A DNA stretch of 64,000 nt from the NCBI GenBank assembly GCA_009746045.1, contig RPFO01001139.1:35001-99000 (forward strand), written 5' to 3'. Below, one piece after another: positions 1-11,004 of the stretch. Within the stretch, counting starts at the first letter, position 1. The number at the start of each line of letters is the position of its first letter. The position numbers and the translations under genes are program-made. The DNA comes from Mesostigma viride (taxonomy: Eukaryota > Streptophyta > Mesostigmatophyceae > Mesostigmatales > Mesostigmataceae). The notes under the pieces were generated by a model that did not search any database, was not told the DNA's origin, and saw only the letters and a program-made list of their open reading frames with translations.

Positions 1-31
<31 letters not shown>

Positions 32-455
32 CGCCCGCCCGCCCGCCCGCCCGCCCGCCCGCCCGCCCGCCCGCCGCCCGCCCGCCCGCCTGCCCGCCCG
101 CCCGCCCGCCCGCCCGCCCGCCCGCCCGCCCGCCTGCCCGCCCGCCCGCCAGCCCGCCCGCCCGCCCGCCCGCCCGCCCGCCCGCCCGCCCGCCTGCCCG
201 CCCGCCCGCCCGCCCGCCCGCCCGCCCGCCCGCCTGCCCGCCAGGCAGCCAGTCAGTCAGTCGGTCGGTCGGTCGGTCGGTCGGTCGGTCGGTCGGTCGG
301 TCAGTCGGTCGGTCGGTCGGTCGGTCGGTCGGTCGGTCGGTCGGTCGGTCGGTCGGTCGGTCGGTCGGTCGGTCGGTCGGTCGGTCGGTCGGTCGGTCGG
401 TCGGTCGGTCGGTCGGTCGGTCGGTCATTCAGTCAGTCAGTCAGTCGGTCAGTCA
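1..455. repeat. Compound tetranucleotide microsatellite tract
   Basis: The tract opens with GCCA units, becomes about 210 bp of GCCC/CGCC units, passes through a short GCCA/GTCA transition near 240-262 and becomes about 165 bp of GGTC units, ending in AGTC/GGTC mixtures. Neighbouring blocks differ by single substitutions per unit, as expected when variant units expand in turn. The minus strand of the first block is a long GGGC array with G-quadruplex potential. The left edge is the window edge, so the full length is unknown. Confidence 0.95.
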
Positions 456-456
456 G

Positions 457-3400
457 TTGCTGGCCGATCACGCCGACGTTGACAAAGTGTTGGACGCACG
501 TGACCCAAACGAAGCGTTGGTGGCAAAACTGCTGGCCGTGACAGATCTCGCGGCTGACGAGGACGAGGAGGCGCTGCCACCAGCGACACCTGTGCAACGA
601 AAAATGGCCATGCCGAGAGGCAAAGGCCAAAAGATCGGTAGCTGGGGGGGCTGTCGGAAAGGAAACAAGGGCGAGGTTGGCGAAATTCGTTGGGGTACCT
701 CCGGAAGCCGAAAATCAGGACGACGAGGACGAGGAGGGGGAGGTCGCCACCGAGAAAATCATGCAAGGTTTGAAGGCAGCGCTGGGAGGAATGGAGGGGG
801 TGGGAAGCCAATTCAAGGCCTCGAAAAGGGTGGCGCTGCCGAGCCGAGCCAAGAGCATGAAACGTTGGGTTTCGGAGCGGGTGCTGCCAGGAGTGTTGGA
901 AGACGCCAGCGACAATGGGATGGAATCCGGTCGTGGGTCATGAGAAGCAAGCCTGGAAATGTGCGGAACCTGGAGAACAGGAAGATTTTCATGAACATTG
1001 CATTGGCCATGGAGACCCTTCTTAGTGAGCTGGGCTCAGCAGCGGAGAACATGTGGGCATGGAGTACCTAATGAGGGTGGTGGCGGCCGTGCTGCAGGTG
1101 GAGGGGCAGGAGGGGAGGGATGGAAGGTGGCAAGCCACCTGCTGCCACTGGGGGAGGAGGCTGCACTGTCAGCCACCCCGGCTGTCAAGGCAGCCCTCCA
1201 AGCTGCGATCCTCTTGGACAAGCTCAACAAGGCCCAGCAAGTAGGGAAATGGAATGCCAGCATGACCGCTCCCTTTTCCCGCTGCCATACCCACTTAGGA
1301 CAGCGTACGCCGCGTGGGGCAGGGTGAGATCGCCACGCCGGCGACAGCGTGACACGCGCCGCCACCGCGAGTCCGCCCTGCAATGCAAGGTGGTACGTTG
1401 GCTTAATTGGCTGGGGAGGGGGACTGCACCTGGCACAGTCGCCGCGTAGGTGGCGTTGCGACAGGCCAGGAGCAAGAAGGTGCTGATGCAATACATGGGA
1501 AGCAGCCTAAATACGAACAACTGCACGCGGACGCGGCGAGTCTGCCAAAGGCGCAGTTGGCGGGGAAAGCGCGGCTGCTCAACCTGTTGGCTATGTGGCC
1601 GAGCTGGCGGGAGATTTATGCCAGCGACGAAAACTGCATCAAGTCAGCGGCCTCGGCGAGCGCAAGTATTGGAATAGGCCCAAGCCCGGCCCGGGCTGCT
1701 CCATGGCTGGATGGGGCAAGCGCATGAGCCGGGCAGCAGGCGTGGGCATGGTGGCGTTCCAGGAGAGGCGGCCCAAGTGGGTCGATGGCTCCTTTGGCGT
1801 GGCCAAGGGGGTGGGTGAGCTATGGTTCATCGTCAACAAGAAGCAGGGCAACCGGCTGTGGGTAGACCCCCCCAAGATCCTGCTCCCCCACCTGGGCATC
1901 CTAGTGGAGTGCTACATCAAGGGCCGGTGCTACAGCGCCAAGAGCGTGTCATACTACTACTCCATCGAGGTGCCCGAGTGGTGGTGGGACTCGGGGGGTT
2001 CCGGAGACTTTTCCCTTAACTTTTCTCTTACCGTAGCTAAGGGAAGAGTTAAGGGCAAAGCTGGTACGGACGACGCTGTATGACCTGCTTCCGGACAAGA
2101 GAATTCTCTTGTCCACACGCACGCGGGAGGCGACCTGTCGGCTTCGGCTACGTGGCACTCTATCCTTGTTCCCCCGGAAGAGCAGAGCTAAGAGAAATTC
2201 TCTTTAGGTTTTCCTTTATAAGGGAAGAGACAGGGCCACTTTTCCCTTAGCGCATGGAATCTTCCCTTAAGGCTCGGACGGATGGTACGGCGGGTCCTTT
2301 TCCCGCGCACTAAGGGAAGAGGAAAGTTACTTTTCCCTTCTCCGGAACTCCCCGACTACCAAGGGCTTCCAAGTATGTGGTCCACTAGCATGGGCCTGGC
2401 AGGGCCGAGGCGGAGGGTGTGGCCCGTGCTCAACGTGCTGGCCATGCGGCATTCCCGTGCGGTGGCGCTGGGGGAGGCCATCCATGAGATAGTGCTCTAC
2501 ACGAGCGGTGCCCTGGATCCGAGGCGCCAGGTCAACTACCTCTCAAGCGCAGGTGAGCTCACCTTGGTGCGCGGCGAGTGTGGCCAGCCGCTGCGCTTGG
2601 TCATCGAGTACAAGGAGGAGTGCGCCGGGGAGCTCCAGATCGACCTGGAACCCACCCCTGCCCCCACGCTGTCCATCACCACCGATGACTTGGTGGCCAG
2701 CAACGGGCGCACCTGCGAGTCAGTGAATCAGCTCATCACGCGCGCTATTGAGTTAGGCTACCCTCCTAAGCGCCCTGTGCCTTCTAAGGAGAAGACTAAG
2801 ATGGCCAGCCAGGGAGGGGACGAGCTAGAGGCCCTACTAGCAAGCGGTGGTGCATCGGCGGAACGGCGTGCTGGAACCATAGGTCAAGCAGCTCACCCTT
2901 GTGATCGCCCCCACGCAAGCTCTCCTCACACGTGGACGAGCTACGGCTGAGGAGCTGGCTGCCATCTTGGGGCAGTGGTTGTGGCTGCAAATGTTAAGCC
3001 ACAGCTGCCTATCCGTCTGGCAGCAATGTTTCAAGTTCATCAGCCTGAAAGGGTGGGGGCAGCGGTCGCTGGTGCTGTGGGCTGGGGTGCGGGAGGAGTT
3101 AAGAGTGTGCCCTGGCCTTGGCTCCTATGCTTATGTAAAGGTTGACCGAAGTGCAACTTTGGCACGTGAGGCTGTCGCGTCTGATGTGTCGACCTGCGGG
3201 CAAGCTGTTGGCTACGCTACGATGGAGCCGGGCAAGGTGGCGGAGCTGGCGCGTGCACGTGAGGTGCGGGGATACCCAGTTCTGCTCATACCGACCGAGG
3301 GGGCCTACGCTGGCCCTAGACCACCGACCGAGGTGGCCTACGCTGGCCCTAGACCACTGAGCGCGCGGGCGCAACAAGCAATCACTAGCCAGCAGTGGCG

Positions 3401-4730
3401 GGTTGGGGTCAAGAGCCGTTGGCGGGATCTGGGGATGCACATCAACGAGAAGGAGGTTTGCGGCGCAGTGAAGGGCGTGGAGAGGAGTGCGCACAGCCTG
3501 GAAAACCGGGGCAAGCGGGTGAGGCCGGTGCATTCCACTGCGGCATTGGGCTGCTTGACGAAGGGGCGGTCGTCATCATACAAGCTAAACAAGCAGTGCC
3601 GCCGATTATGCGCGTTGACCCTGGCCACTGGGAGCCGTTCCCAGTGGGTGTGGATGCCGAGAGCACTTCAACCAGCTGATGGCACTTCTTGGGGCGAATC
3701 CATTGCAACTTTCTTGGCAGGCTGGGTGCGTGACCTGACCCGCGGAAGGCATCCATCCTAACCTGGGCCCCCCTGCAACTGTTAGCTACCTTCCATTGCT
3801 CGAGGGGAAAGTAAAGCCGGCTACCTCGCGGGACTACTGTCGTGGCCATGATTCTCCATTGACTTGGTGGGAGGCTAGCGGCCGGGCGGACAGGTTGTCG
3901 TCGCGCGCTGATACCCTTGAGGAGACCTTTTGTGCGTACGTCACCTGGGCTCAATGTCGGGGATACAGCCGCCAGACGTGTGTCGATCCCTTGATGGGGT
4001 TGCAACTTTACTACCCCGGTATGCGGGTATGGTGAAGAGGTCGAGAGACTTGGCACGTGGCGTCCTCGCTGGGTGGAAAACACTTGTGCCACCTCGTGCC
4101 TCTCCTCCCATGGAATAGGAGGAGGCGTTTGCAATCGCCAGCACGATGGTAATGTTAGGTCAACGCCTTGCGGGCCTGCTGGTGGTCATTGTGTTCCGAC
4201 ATTACCTGTGAATCTCGGAGGCGTTGAACCTCCGCATCTGCCATGTGCGCCTCCAGCCTGACGTCTGGCTTGGGCCGGCTCAGCGGGGGGCCTTGCTGTT
4301 GAAGGCTACAAAGACCTCTAAGGGCAAGACTCGTCGGTGGTGGTAGAAGATTTGATGTCTGAAACCATCCTCCGCATCGCCGGCAAGCACGCTTGGGAGC
4401 ATGTGTTCCCTTTCACCTACCCGCAATTCAGGCGCATCTGGCATGATGCAACTCAGGCCTTGGGGGGGTCGCCCAGATTTTCACGATTCGCGGGCTGCGG
4501 CACGGGGGTGCCACCCATGATTTCCTCGAGGGTCGCGGCATGGGGAACATCCAGGGCTGGGGACGCTGGCTTAGCAGCTCCACGGTTGCCCATTTTGTGG
4601 GCTTGCACCGCAGCTTAGAGGTGGAGTTTCCTGAGGTTTTTCTTCGGGCCATGGCCGCCTGCCCTCCCCGGGCATGGCGGGCTATTGTGAAACTGCCCTA
4701 CGCCTCGTTTGGTTGTTCGTTCTATTAAAG
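457..4730 (+). mobile_element. DIRS-like (tyrosine-recombinase) retroelement, fossil
   Basis: Separate plus-strand stretches resemble parts of a DIRS/Pat/TOC-type element. An anonymous acidic upstream region lies at about 457-1071. Reverse-transcriptase-like stretches lie at about 1730-1990 and 2380-2800. An RNase H-like stretch at about 2950-3700 includes HINEKE and the segment STAALGCLTKGRSSS. A tyrosine-recombinase-like C-terminus lies at about 4470-4640 with RGLRHGGAT, the usual HxxR neighbourhood. The order RT, RNase H, recombinase is that of DIRS elements. It is clearly broken in several places and also interrupted by a small DNA element (1994-2353), so it is old. Its outer ends are not settled; the direct repeats at 4783 and 6131 may belong to it. 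Confidence 0.6.
1994..2353. mobile_element. Short inverted-repeat DNA element (MITE-like) inside the DIRS-like fossil
   Basis: The left edge reads GGGGGTTCCGGAGA and the reverse complement of the right edge reads GGGGAGTTCCGGAGA, giving terminal inverted repeats of about 15 bp. The interior of about 360 bp is packed with AAGGGAA/TTCCCTT motifs in both orientations and has no transposase. The bases just outside are GACTC on the left and GACTA on the right, a possible 4-bp target-site duplication. It interrupts the RT-like region of the surrounding element. The superfamily is not assigned. Confidence 0.6.
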
Positions 4731-4782
4731 ATAGGTTCTTTGCCCCTGGCATGGATCATCAGAGAGGGATGTAAGGGTAAGG

Positions 4783-4893
4783 CTAAGACTTTGACAAGTA
4801 ATAAGTGTTCCCATGAGCATCGACCGCCGGGATGTGGCCTGCATTTTGTATGTGCTCCACTCATTGTTTTCATAAAGATTCTGGTTACCCTGG
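4783..4893 (+). repeat. Direct repeat, left copy (partner at 6131)
   Basis: About 110 bp matches 6131-6241 at roughly 80% by eye. Shared blocks include AATAAGTGTTCCCA, GATGTGGCCTGC/TATGTGGCCTGC, TGTGCTCCACTC and TACCCTGGAG. It starts just after the recombinase-like region of the DIRS-like fossil, so it may be one half of the split direct repeats seen in Pat-type elements. That placement is inference. Confidence 0.6.
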
Positions 4894-5469
4894 AGTTCCA
4901 CAATTAATAGAATTGTGGTTCTCTGAACATAGTTTCTTTATAGTGAGATTTTTTTAGCTATCTGCTCATTTTATAGTTATGTGGCGGCCGGCTCAGGGGG
5001 GGGCCGATCTGCCGCCTGTCTAGTGTAGCTCTACCGTACGTCACCTACACCATGTGAGGTGTTTGTGTTACATAGGACTAGAGTAGGAGTGGACCGGCGT
5101 TGCGCCTGCACTAGTGCCTACTGTCAACCGTGCCCGCCCTTTTGAGGGGGGCGCGGCGCCTTGAGAGCGTAGGCTTTGTTGTTCATTTTCACACGTACTT
5201 AAGAGTGGCGTGGTGAACGTAGGGAGGCCTTTTTGCAGCTAAGCCGCTTCAGCTAGGTTATAAGCCCATGTAGCCGCTATAGCTAGGTTTTAGGGTTCAC
5301 GTTACATAACTTTTGAGGACGATGCGGCCTGATCCGGATCGGCAGGGGCAAAGGATTTAGCCAGTTTCCTGGCCAGGTGGCGGGAGCTACGTTGAGATAT
5401 TAACCTTTAGGTTTCTTTGTTAATGACATAGTGATTAACTATATCTAGAATCTTTCTCTCACGCGATAT
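4894..5469. other. No gene recognised
   Basis: No coding pattern is visible. The stretch has short internal similarities (GCCGCTTCAGCTAGGTT near 5241 and GCCGCTATAGCTAGGTT near 5271) and lies between the two direct repeats, so it may be non-coding sequence of the DIRS-like fossil or later debris. Confidence 0.5.
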
Positions 5470-5960
5470 GTGACCTAATCAACTAATTAATTAAGAGCAT
5501 ACCTCCGTGGGGAGGATATCTGACACATATCCCTGAGAAGGGGCATATGGTTTTCAATACATTCTAGGCGACAACCTGCAGGTGGTTGGTGTAAACTGCC
5601 ACCTACTCGAGGTGCAGAATTGAGGTGCACCTGCACCACCATGTATCCCAGCAGCTGTGCAAAGTTGCGGACATGGGGTGGAAGCTGATCATGGCTAGGC
5701 AATGGCTTGGGCATGATGGCGCCTCAGCAGAGAGTGGCTCTCTGCATGGGCAAAGCATGGCTGACTCATAGCGGATGCAGTAAGGCTGCCCCATGGTCCA
5801 GAGCCCACAGATAGGCTTGGAACACATTTAGAGGCGCCGGTTTGGGAGAATATAAAGGCCTCTCCCGGAGCCTGAGGGTTTGTAGGGGCATTCCCGGGGT
5901 GTTAACCCACAACCCACTGTGACCTAATAGCCCCGGCAAACTTACGTAAGCCGCCGGCAA
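5470..5960 (-). mobile_element. Old 3' end of an ORF1-only (HAL1-like) retroelement
   Basis: Read on the minus strand, this ends in a terminal hairpin (5' arm ATATCCTCC, 3' arm GGAGGTAT) followed by a TTAATTAATT tail at 5476-5492. The upstream stretch CCCTGAGAAGGGGCATATGG is shared with the 3' UTRs at 12256 and 39381. The rest is more diverged than those copies and no ORF1 is recognisable, so it is a 5'-truncated older copy. The far edge is uncertain. Confidence 0.55.
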
Positions 5961-6130
5961 TTAGAACGCCGGTTTGCGTCATTTGTTCAGACGCGAAATT
6001 TACGTGGCGAAAAAATTGCCGTCCGGGCCAAGGCCGAGTGACACGCTAAAAGACAAAAATAAACCCACCTAGCTAGGTTTGGCCTCTTTCTTTTCCCGCC
6101 CACCCTCCCTGTGTTTTGGGGGGGGTAAGG

Positions 6131-6241
6131 ATAGCCTTTGACTAGCAATAAGTGTTCCCACAAGCACTGGCCGCCGGTATGTGGCCTGCCTTTTTAATGT
6201 GCTCCACTCCTTGTTTCAACAAAGAGTCTGGGTACCCTGGA
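6131..6241 (+). repeat. Direct repeat, right copy (partner at 4783)
   Basis: This is the partner of 4783-4893, about 1.35 kb downstream in the same orientation. It marks the rightmost point to which the DIRS-like fossil might extend. The roughly 345 bp between here and 6588 show no clear gene. Confidence 0.6.
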
Positions 6242-6587
6242 GATCCCCTGGATATGGTACCTTCAACGTCTAGCATGTGAAGCGTGGGTTTGTTGGGGGC
6301 TGCCACCTTCTCCCTTCCCTTCTGGCCCAGCACGGCCAGCTCGATCCCTGCTTAGCTACACACCCTCCAATGTGATGAAGTGAACGTGAGTGACGGACAA
6401 GATGATCCGCCAGCTTGCCTACTGCATTGATGGACCAGCTACACAGGGCAGAAAATCTGCAGGCGCATGACAACTGCGCAAGTCCACGACAAGAACCTAA
6501 ACGAGTAGGGATACATTCACGTAACTTATCAAGGAACCGGCGGCCTATGCACACCATCTATGGTTCCCATCACTGCACAATGCCCAC

Positions 6588-9500
6588 CTGCTTGCGCGCC
6601 AGCTCGCGGGATCTGTTCAGCAGCGCATCCTGCAAGCCTGCCAGCTCATGATGTGCCGCCTGCTGCTGCTTGTGGTACTCCCACGCTGCACTGCCCAGTG
6701 CATGCACCGCTCGGTCCTGCAGCCGCGGCATGCCAAGGTAATGGGTAGGGTGACAGGTGGCGCGTGTCAGCGTGAGAGGCAACCGTGGCATGCACCCGCA
6801 CATCAAGAGCATGCCCCACGCAAAGTTGCAGTGGCTCCTGGGCTTAAGTTGCAGTCGCCGCCCAAACTTCGGCGTCGCAACTTAACGAAGGAACGCAACT
6901 TGGCGAAACGCAACTCAACGAGAAGGTGACTGTATACAGGGGAGCATATAGCATTAGATAGCCTGCACGATCTGTGCCCAGACACCGGCAATCCGCACAC
7001 TAAAGACATCATGGCTGGCCTGGCCCTGCCACCCCTGTGGTGGCGCAATGCCAGCCGCCCTCCTCTCGTGCCCACCTGCTCCTTGAACGCGGCCTCCTGT
7101 GCCTCCCTCAGCCTGACCAGCCCCTCCTCCGCGCTCTGCTGCCCTGCCAACAGCTGCTTTTGCTGCTCCAGCGCGGTGCCCACGGCCAAGCCCACACTGT
7201 GCGTGGCCTCGCGCACGCCCTCAATGGAGCGCATCGCCTGTTGGGCTGTCGCCGCATGCTGCTTCCGCAGACGCGCCTGCTCCGCGCTCACGTTCTGGGG
7301 GCGGCACGCACAGGGGGCAAACAGGGGCGTGCAGTGAGCCAAGCAGCCACAAGTGCACGTGCGGTGAGTCACTCAATGGGGTACTGTGGAGAGCAACACA
7401 GGCAACTACTGCCATGGGTCCATGCTTCAAGCCCACACCTGCATGTGCTCAAAAACAAGGTGCGGCAGGGAGCGTCCAAAGCACGCTGGATGCACACAAC
7501 AAGCGCTGGATGCACACAACACGGCTTCCACGGCACATATGGCAGGTGCTAGCGTCAACAGCCGCGAGCCGCAAAGGGTGGCTTTACGAGGCAGAATGTA
7601 TGCCTGGATCCTTAGTAGGGTTTAGGGTTTAGGGTGGCTTTACGAGGCAGAATGTATGCCTGGCTACGTAGTAGGCGTACGAGCACACAGGATGGGGGGC
7701 AGAAGATGGCAAACCAATGCAGCACCTGCAACGGCAAGACTTCCAGAGCTGCGATGCACTGGCTAACAACATCCAACTTGACACAGCTCATTAGGTGCCA
7801 AGTTACTGTAACGACCATTGTGCTAACACCTCCTTCTCAAAGCCTACACTTGCCACAACCGAAACACCCGCCCTCAGACGCAAGCACCTGCTCTCAAAGC
7901 CTACACTTGCCACAACCGAAACACCCGCCCTCAGACGCAAGCACCTGCTCTCAAAGCCTACACTTGCCACAACCGAAACACCAGCCCTCAGACGCAAGCA
8001 CCTGCTCTCAAAGCCTACACTTGCCACAACCGAAACACTCGCCCTCAGACGCCAGCACCTGCTCTCAAAGCCTACACTTGCCACAACCGAAACACTCGCC
8101 CGCAGACGCAAGCACCTGCTCTCAAAGCCTACACTTGCCACAACCGAAACACTCGCCCTCAGACGCAAGCACCTGCTCTCAAAGCCTACACTTGCCCCAA
8201 CCGAAACACCAGCCCTCAGACGCAAGCAGCTGCTCTCAAAGCCTACACTTGCCACAACCGAAACACCAGCCCTCAGACGCAAGCACCTGCTCTCAAAGCC
8301 TACACTTGCCACAACCGAAACACTCGCCCTCAGACGCAAGCACCTGCTCTCAAAGCCTACACTTGCCACAACCGAAACGCTCGCCCTCAGACGCAAGCAC
8401 CTGCTCTCAAAGCCTACACTTGCCACAACCGAAACACGAGCCCTCAGACGCAAGCACCTGCTCTCAAAGCCTACACTTGCCACAACCGAAACACTCGCCC
8501 TCAGACGCAAGCACCTGCTCTCAAAGCCTACACTTGCCACAACCGAAACACCCGCCCTCAGACGCAAGCACCTGCTCTCAAAGCCTACACTTGCCACAAC
8601 CGAAACACTCGCCCTCAGACTCAAGCACCTGCTCTCAAAGCCTACACTTGCCACAACCGAAACGCTCGCCCTCAGACGCAAGCACCTGCTCTCAAAGCCT
8701 ACACTTGCCACAACCGAAACACCAGCCCTCAGACGCAAGCACCTGCTCTCAAAGCCTACACTTGCCACAACCGAAACACTTGCCCTCAGACGCAAGCACC
8801 TGCTCTCAAAGCCTACACTTGCCACAACCGAAACACTCGCCCTCAGACGCAAGCACCTGCTCTCAAAGCCTACACTTGCCCCAACCGAAACACCCGCCCT
8901 CAGACGCAAGCACCTGCTCTCAAAGCCTACACTTGCCCAACCGAAACACTCGCCCTCAGACTCAAGCACCTGCTCTCAAAGCCTACACTTGCCACAACCG
9001 AAACACTTGCCCTCAGACGCAAGCACCTGCTCTCAAAGCCTACACTTGCCACAACCGAAACACTCGCCCTCAGACGCAAGCACCTGCTCTCAAAGCCTAC
9101 ACTTGCCCCAACCGAAACACGAGCCCTCAGACGCAAGCACCTGCAAACTTGAGGGCGCATGTACCTGTCTGTGCTACCTCACGTACCAAACCGGCATAGA
9201 GTAGGGGCGTGCTCATCCGAGCACACGTCAGGGGCCCTTTCCATCCCGCCCAGGCCATAAGCCACCAGACGCCCCAGGTATATATCAGCATGACGTGGGG
9301 GGATGATCGGTGAGAACACCCTCCAGGATGACATGCAGGTGTTGTATGTCACGCATGCGCGCCATCAGCCTGGCGCCACGCACCTGCAGGCCGTTGCCAA
9401 GCGACAGCGCGAGGCCGCCCAGCTCTTTAAAGTCCCGCTGCATCGCGTCGCTCAGTTGTCGCTGCCCCTCACCCAGCTGCCCCTGCGCCTCGGTGACCTG

Positions 9501-11004
9501 GCGCAGCGTGGCGTCGACAAACTGCGCGCTAGCCTGCAGCGCGGCCATGCCTTGGATGGACTCGAACACGCCGCGCTGGAGGTGGTGGACCGCGCCCTCC
9601 ACGCGCTGTGGGCCGTGAAACAGACACAAGCAACACTCACATGGGCACGCACGCATTGTTTAGGGTTTAGGGTTTAGGGCACGCACGCATGGTTGGTGGT
9701 GGGGAGCAGACAAACGTACATGCGGGCAGTCACACGTTGGCGGCAGTTATGATGGTACTTGTGGTCAGGGCTGTAGTGCTGGCAGCACCTATAGCAACGT
9801 TGAAGCTAGCCGCTCTAGCGCAAGATCAGCATTGTAGATCAGAGTGGTACAAACGGCGTTGGTGACTCTTGTGACCTTTTCCTCAGCTCTACAGCACTAG
9901 TAGAAGCCGGCCATAGTGTCACGACTGCAACAATACCACAACGACAGGATGATTCAAGGTCCCCTCGCCTTTATGACGCCTGCTCCCCCCGCCCTCATGG
10001 AACAGCTCGTTCTGCAGGTAGTAGCATACGCGTCCAGGGGCTGAGATACTCGTTGAATGTGTCCACGGCTTGTCGTCGCTGGTCGTAGCAAGGTGCCCCA
10101 TGCACTGCTGGGTCGGCATCTCGGGTGTCGCAGGGAGGGGATGCCGCTGCCCTCCAGCGCAAGCGCAGCCAATTGAGCCACCATCCAAAGCAAAGGGCAG
10201 CCAACGAGCAACCCAGGAAAACAAGAATAACAAAGAAACACAGTTCAGCAAATTTGTATCCAAGTACAGAAAGCCATCACCAGCGATCACCGCGGTGATG
10301 GACCTTGCCCCACGCGGGCAGGGGCGACCCTTGATGAGGATGCTTGGGAACCGCGGGTCCGACCCGTGACACGGCGTAGAGCGCGAGCAGCGACAACGCC
10401 AACATGGCCCCTTGGGGATGATGAGTTGGATGGCGCTAACACCATAAGCCACGATGTCCACGCCCTAGGCTGTAAGACCGAAGTCACAAGTCCCATATAG
10501 CGCGCGTGCTACTATGCCTCTGACCAAACCAACTTGGTGAACACCGCCGGCCGCTGCAGTTGCTGGAGACAGTAACAGTTCCCCAACGACACGTATCCCA
10601 CTCTCTGCGGAGCACCAAAAGCACATCTCTTTCAATAAGCAGCATGCAGTTGAATGCGCACTGACGAGCAGCATGAAAATCAATCGCACACCCATGTTGG
10701 AGCATGGAGTTGGGCGACACACCTGTATTGGAGCATGCAATTGGTGAAGTGCAGGCCAGGCTGTTTTTCTTGTCGATGTCGCTGAGGATCGACCGACAGC
10801 TGTCCTCGAGCTTGGAGTACCCTTCCTGGACGCCAGCACAAGTAGGCAGCACAGGTGGAGTCTGTGTTATTGCCGATGAGGCAGCCACCACGAGGCATGA
10901 CACAAGGGGGCTGTAGGAGTTGCCTGTTGGCGATGCTATCACCCATCAACCACAGACAGGCAGGGAATGGCGGGGAAAAGCAAGACGGGTATCAGCGATT
11001 TCAT
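6588..11004 (-). CDS. GEX1/KAR5-like nuclear (karyogamy) fusion protein, partial and frame-disturbed
   Basis: KAR5/GEX1/Brambled proteins sit in the nuclear envelope and are needed for nuclear fusion after fertilisation. Candidate exons on the minus strand are 11004-10943 (signal peptide MKSLIPVLLFPAIPCLS), 10825-10723 (EGYSKLEDSCRSIL, then in another frame LHFTNCMLQYR), about 10151-9965 (QQCM, AVDTFNEYL and VCYYLQNELFHE, spread over three frames), 9605-9384, 7294-7076 and 6716-6588. The last three are open, phase 0, bounded by AG/GT and rich in Gln/Leu coiled coil. The four cysteines and the FTNC and YxxF-like pattern fit the cysteine-rich domain of the family. About three or four one-base frame changes affect exons 2 and 3; one lies in a G run, so assembly error or decay are both possible. 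No transmembrane C-terminus is seen; transposon debris follows. Coiled-coil exons alone could belong to another protein. Confidence 0.55.
7575..7663. repeat. Interstitial telomere motif flanked by a 33-bp direct repeat
   Basis: Telomere-type AGGGTTTAGGGTTTAGGG (about 7617-7634) sits between two copies of the same 33 bp, at 7575-7607 and 7631-7663. Each copy begins AGGGTGGCTTTACGAGG and ends ATGTATGCCTGG. The layout looks like an insertion with target duplication inside an intron of the GEX1-like gene. Confidence 0.85.
7835..9143. repeat. 57-bp minisatellite, about 23 units, in a GEX1-like intron
   Basis: The unit contains CTACACTTGCCACAACCGAA and CTCAGACGCAAGCACCTGCT and repeats every 57 bp with few substitutions. 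Because 57 is a multiple of 3, several frames on both strands stay open as 19-residue repeats, which produces long spurious ORFs. One unit near 8935 lacks a base, after which the open frames shift. It lies between the coiled-coil exons 9605-9384 and 7294-7076. Confidence 0.95.
9643..9690. repeat. Interstitial telomere motif flanked by a 14-bp direct repeat
   Basis: Three TTTAGGG units (9659-9679) sit between two copies of GGGCACGCACGCAT, at 9643-9656 and 9677-9690. This is the second such arrangement within about 2 kb, again in an intron of the GEX1-like gene. Confidence 0.85.

Noticed and set aside
7795-9204. Long open frames of 388-521 codons across the 57-bp array
   Set aside because: They exist in three frames on both strands only because the unit is a multiple of three without stops; there is no unique coding sequence at either end, and the array sits in an intron.
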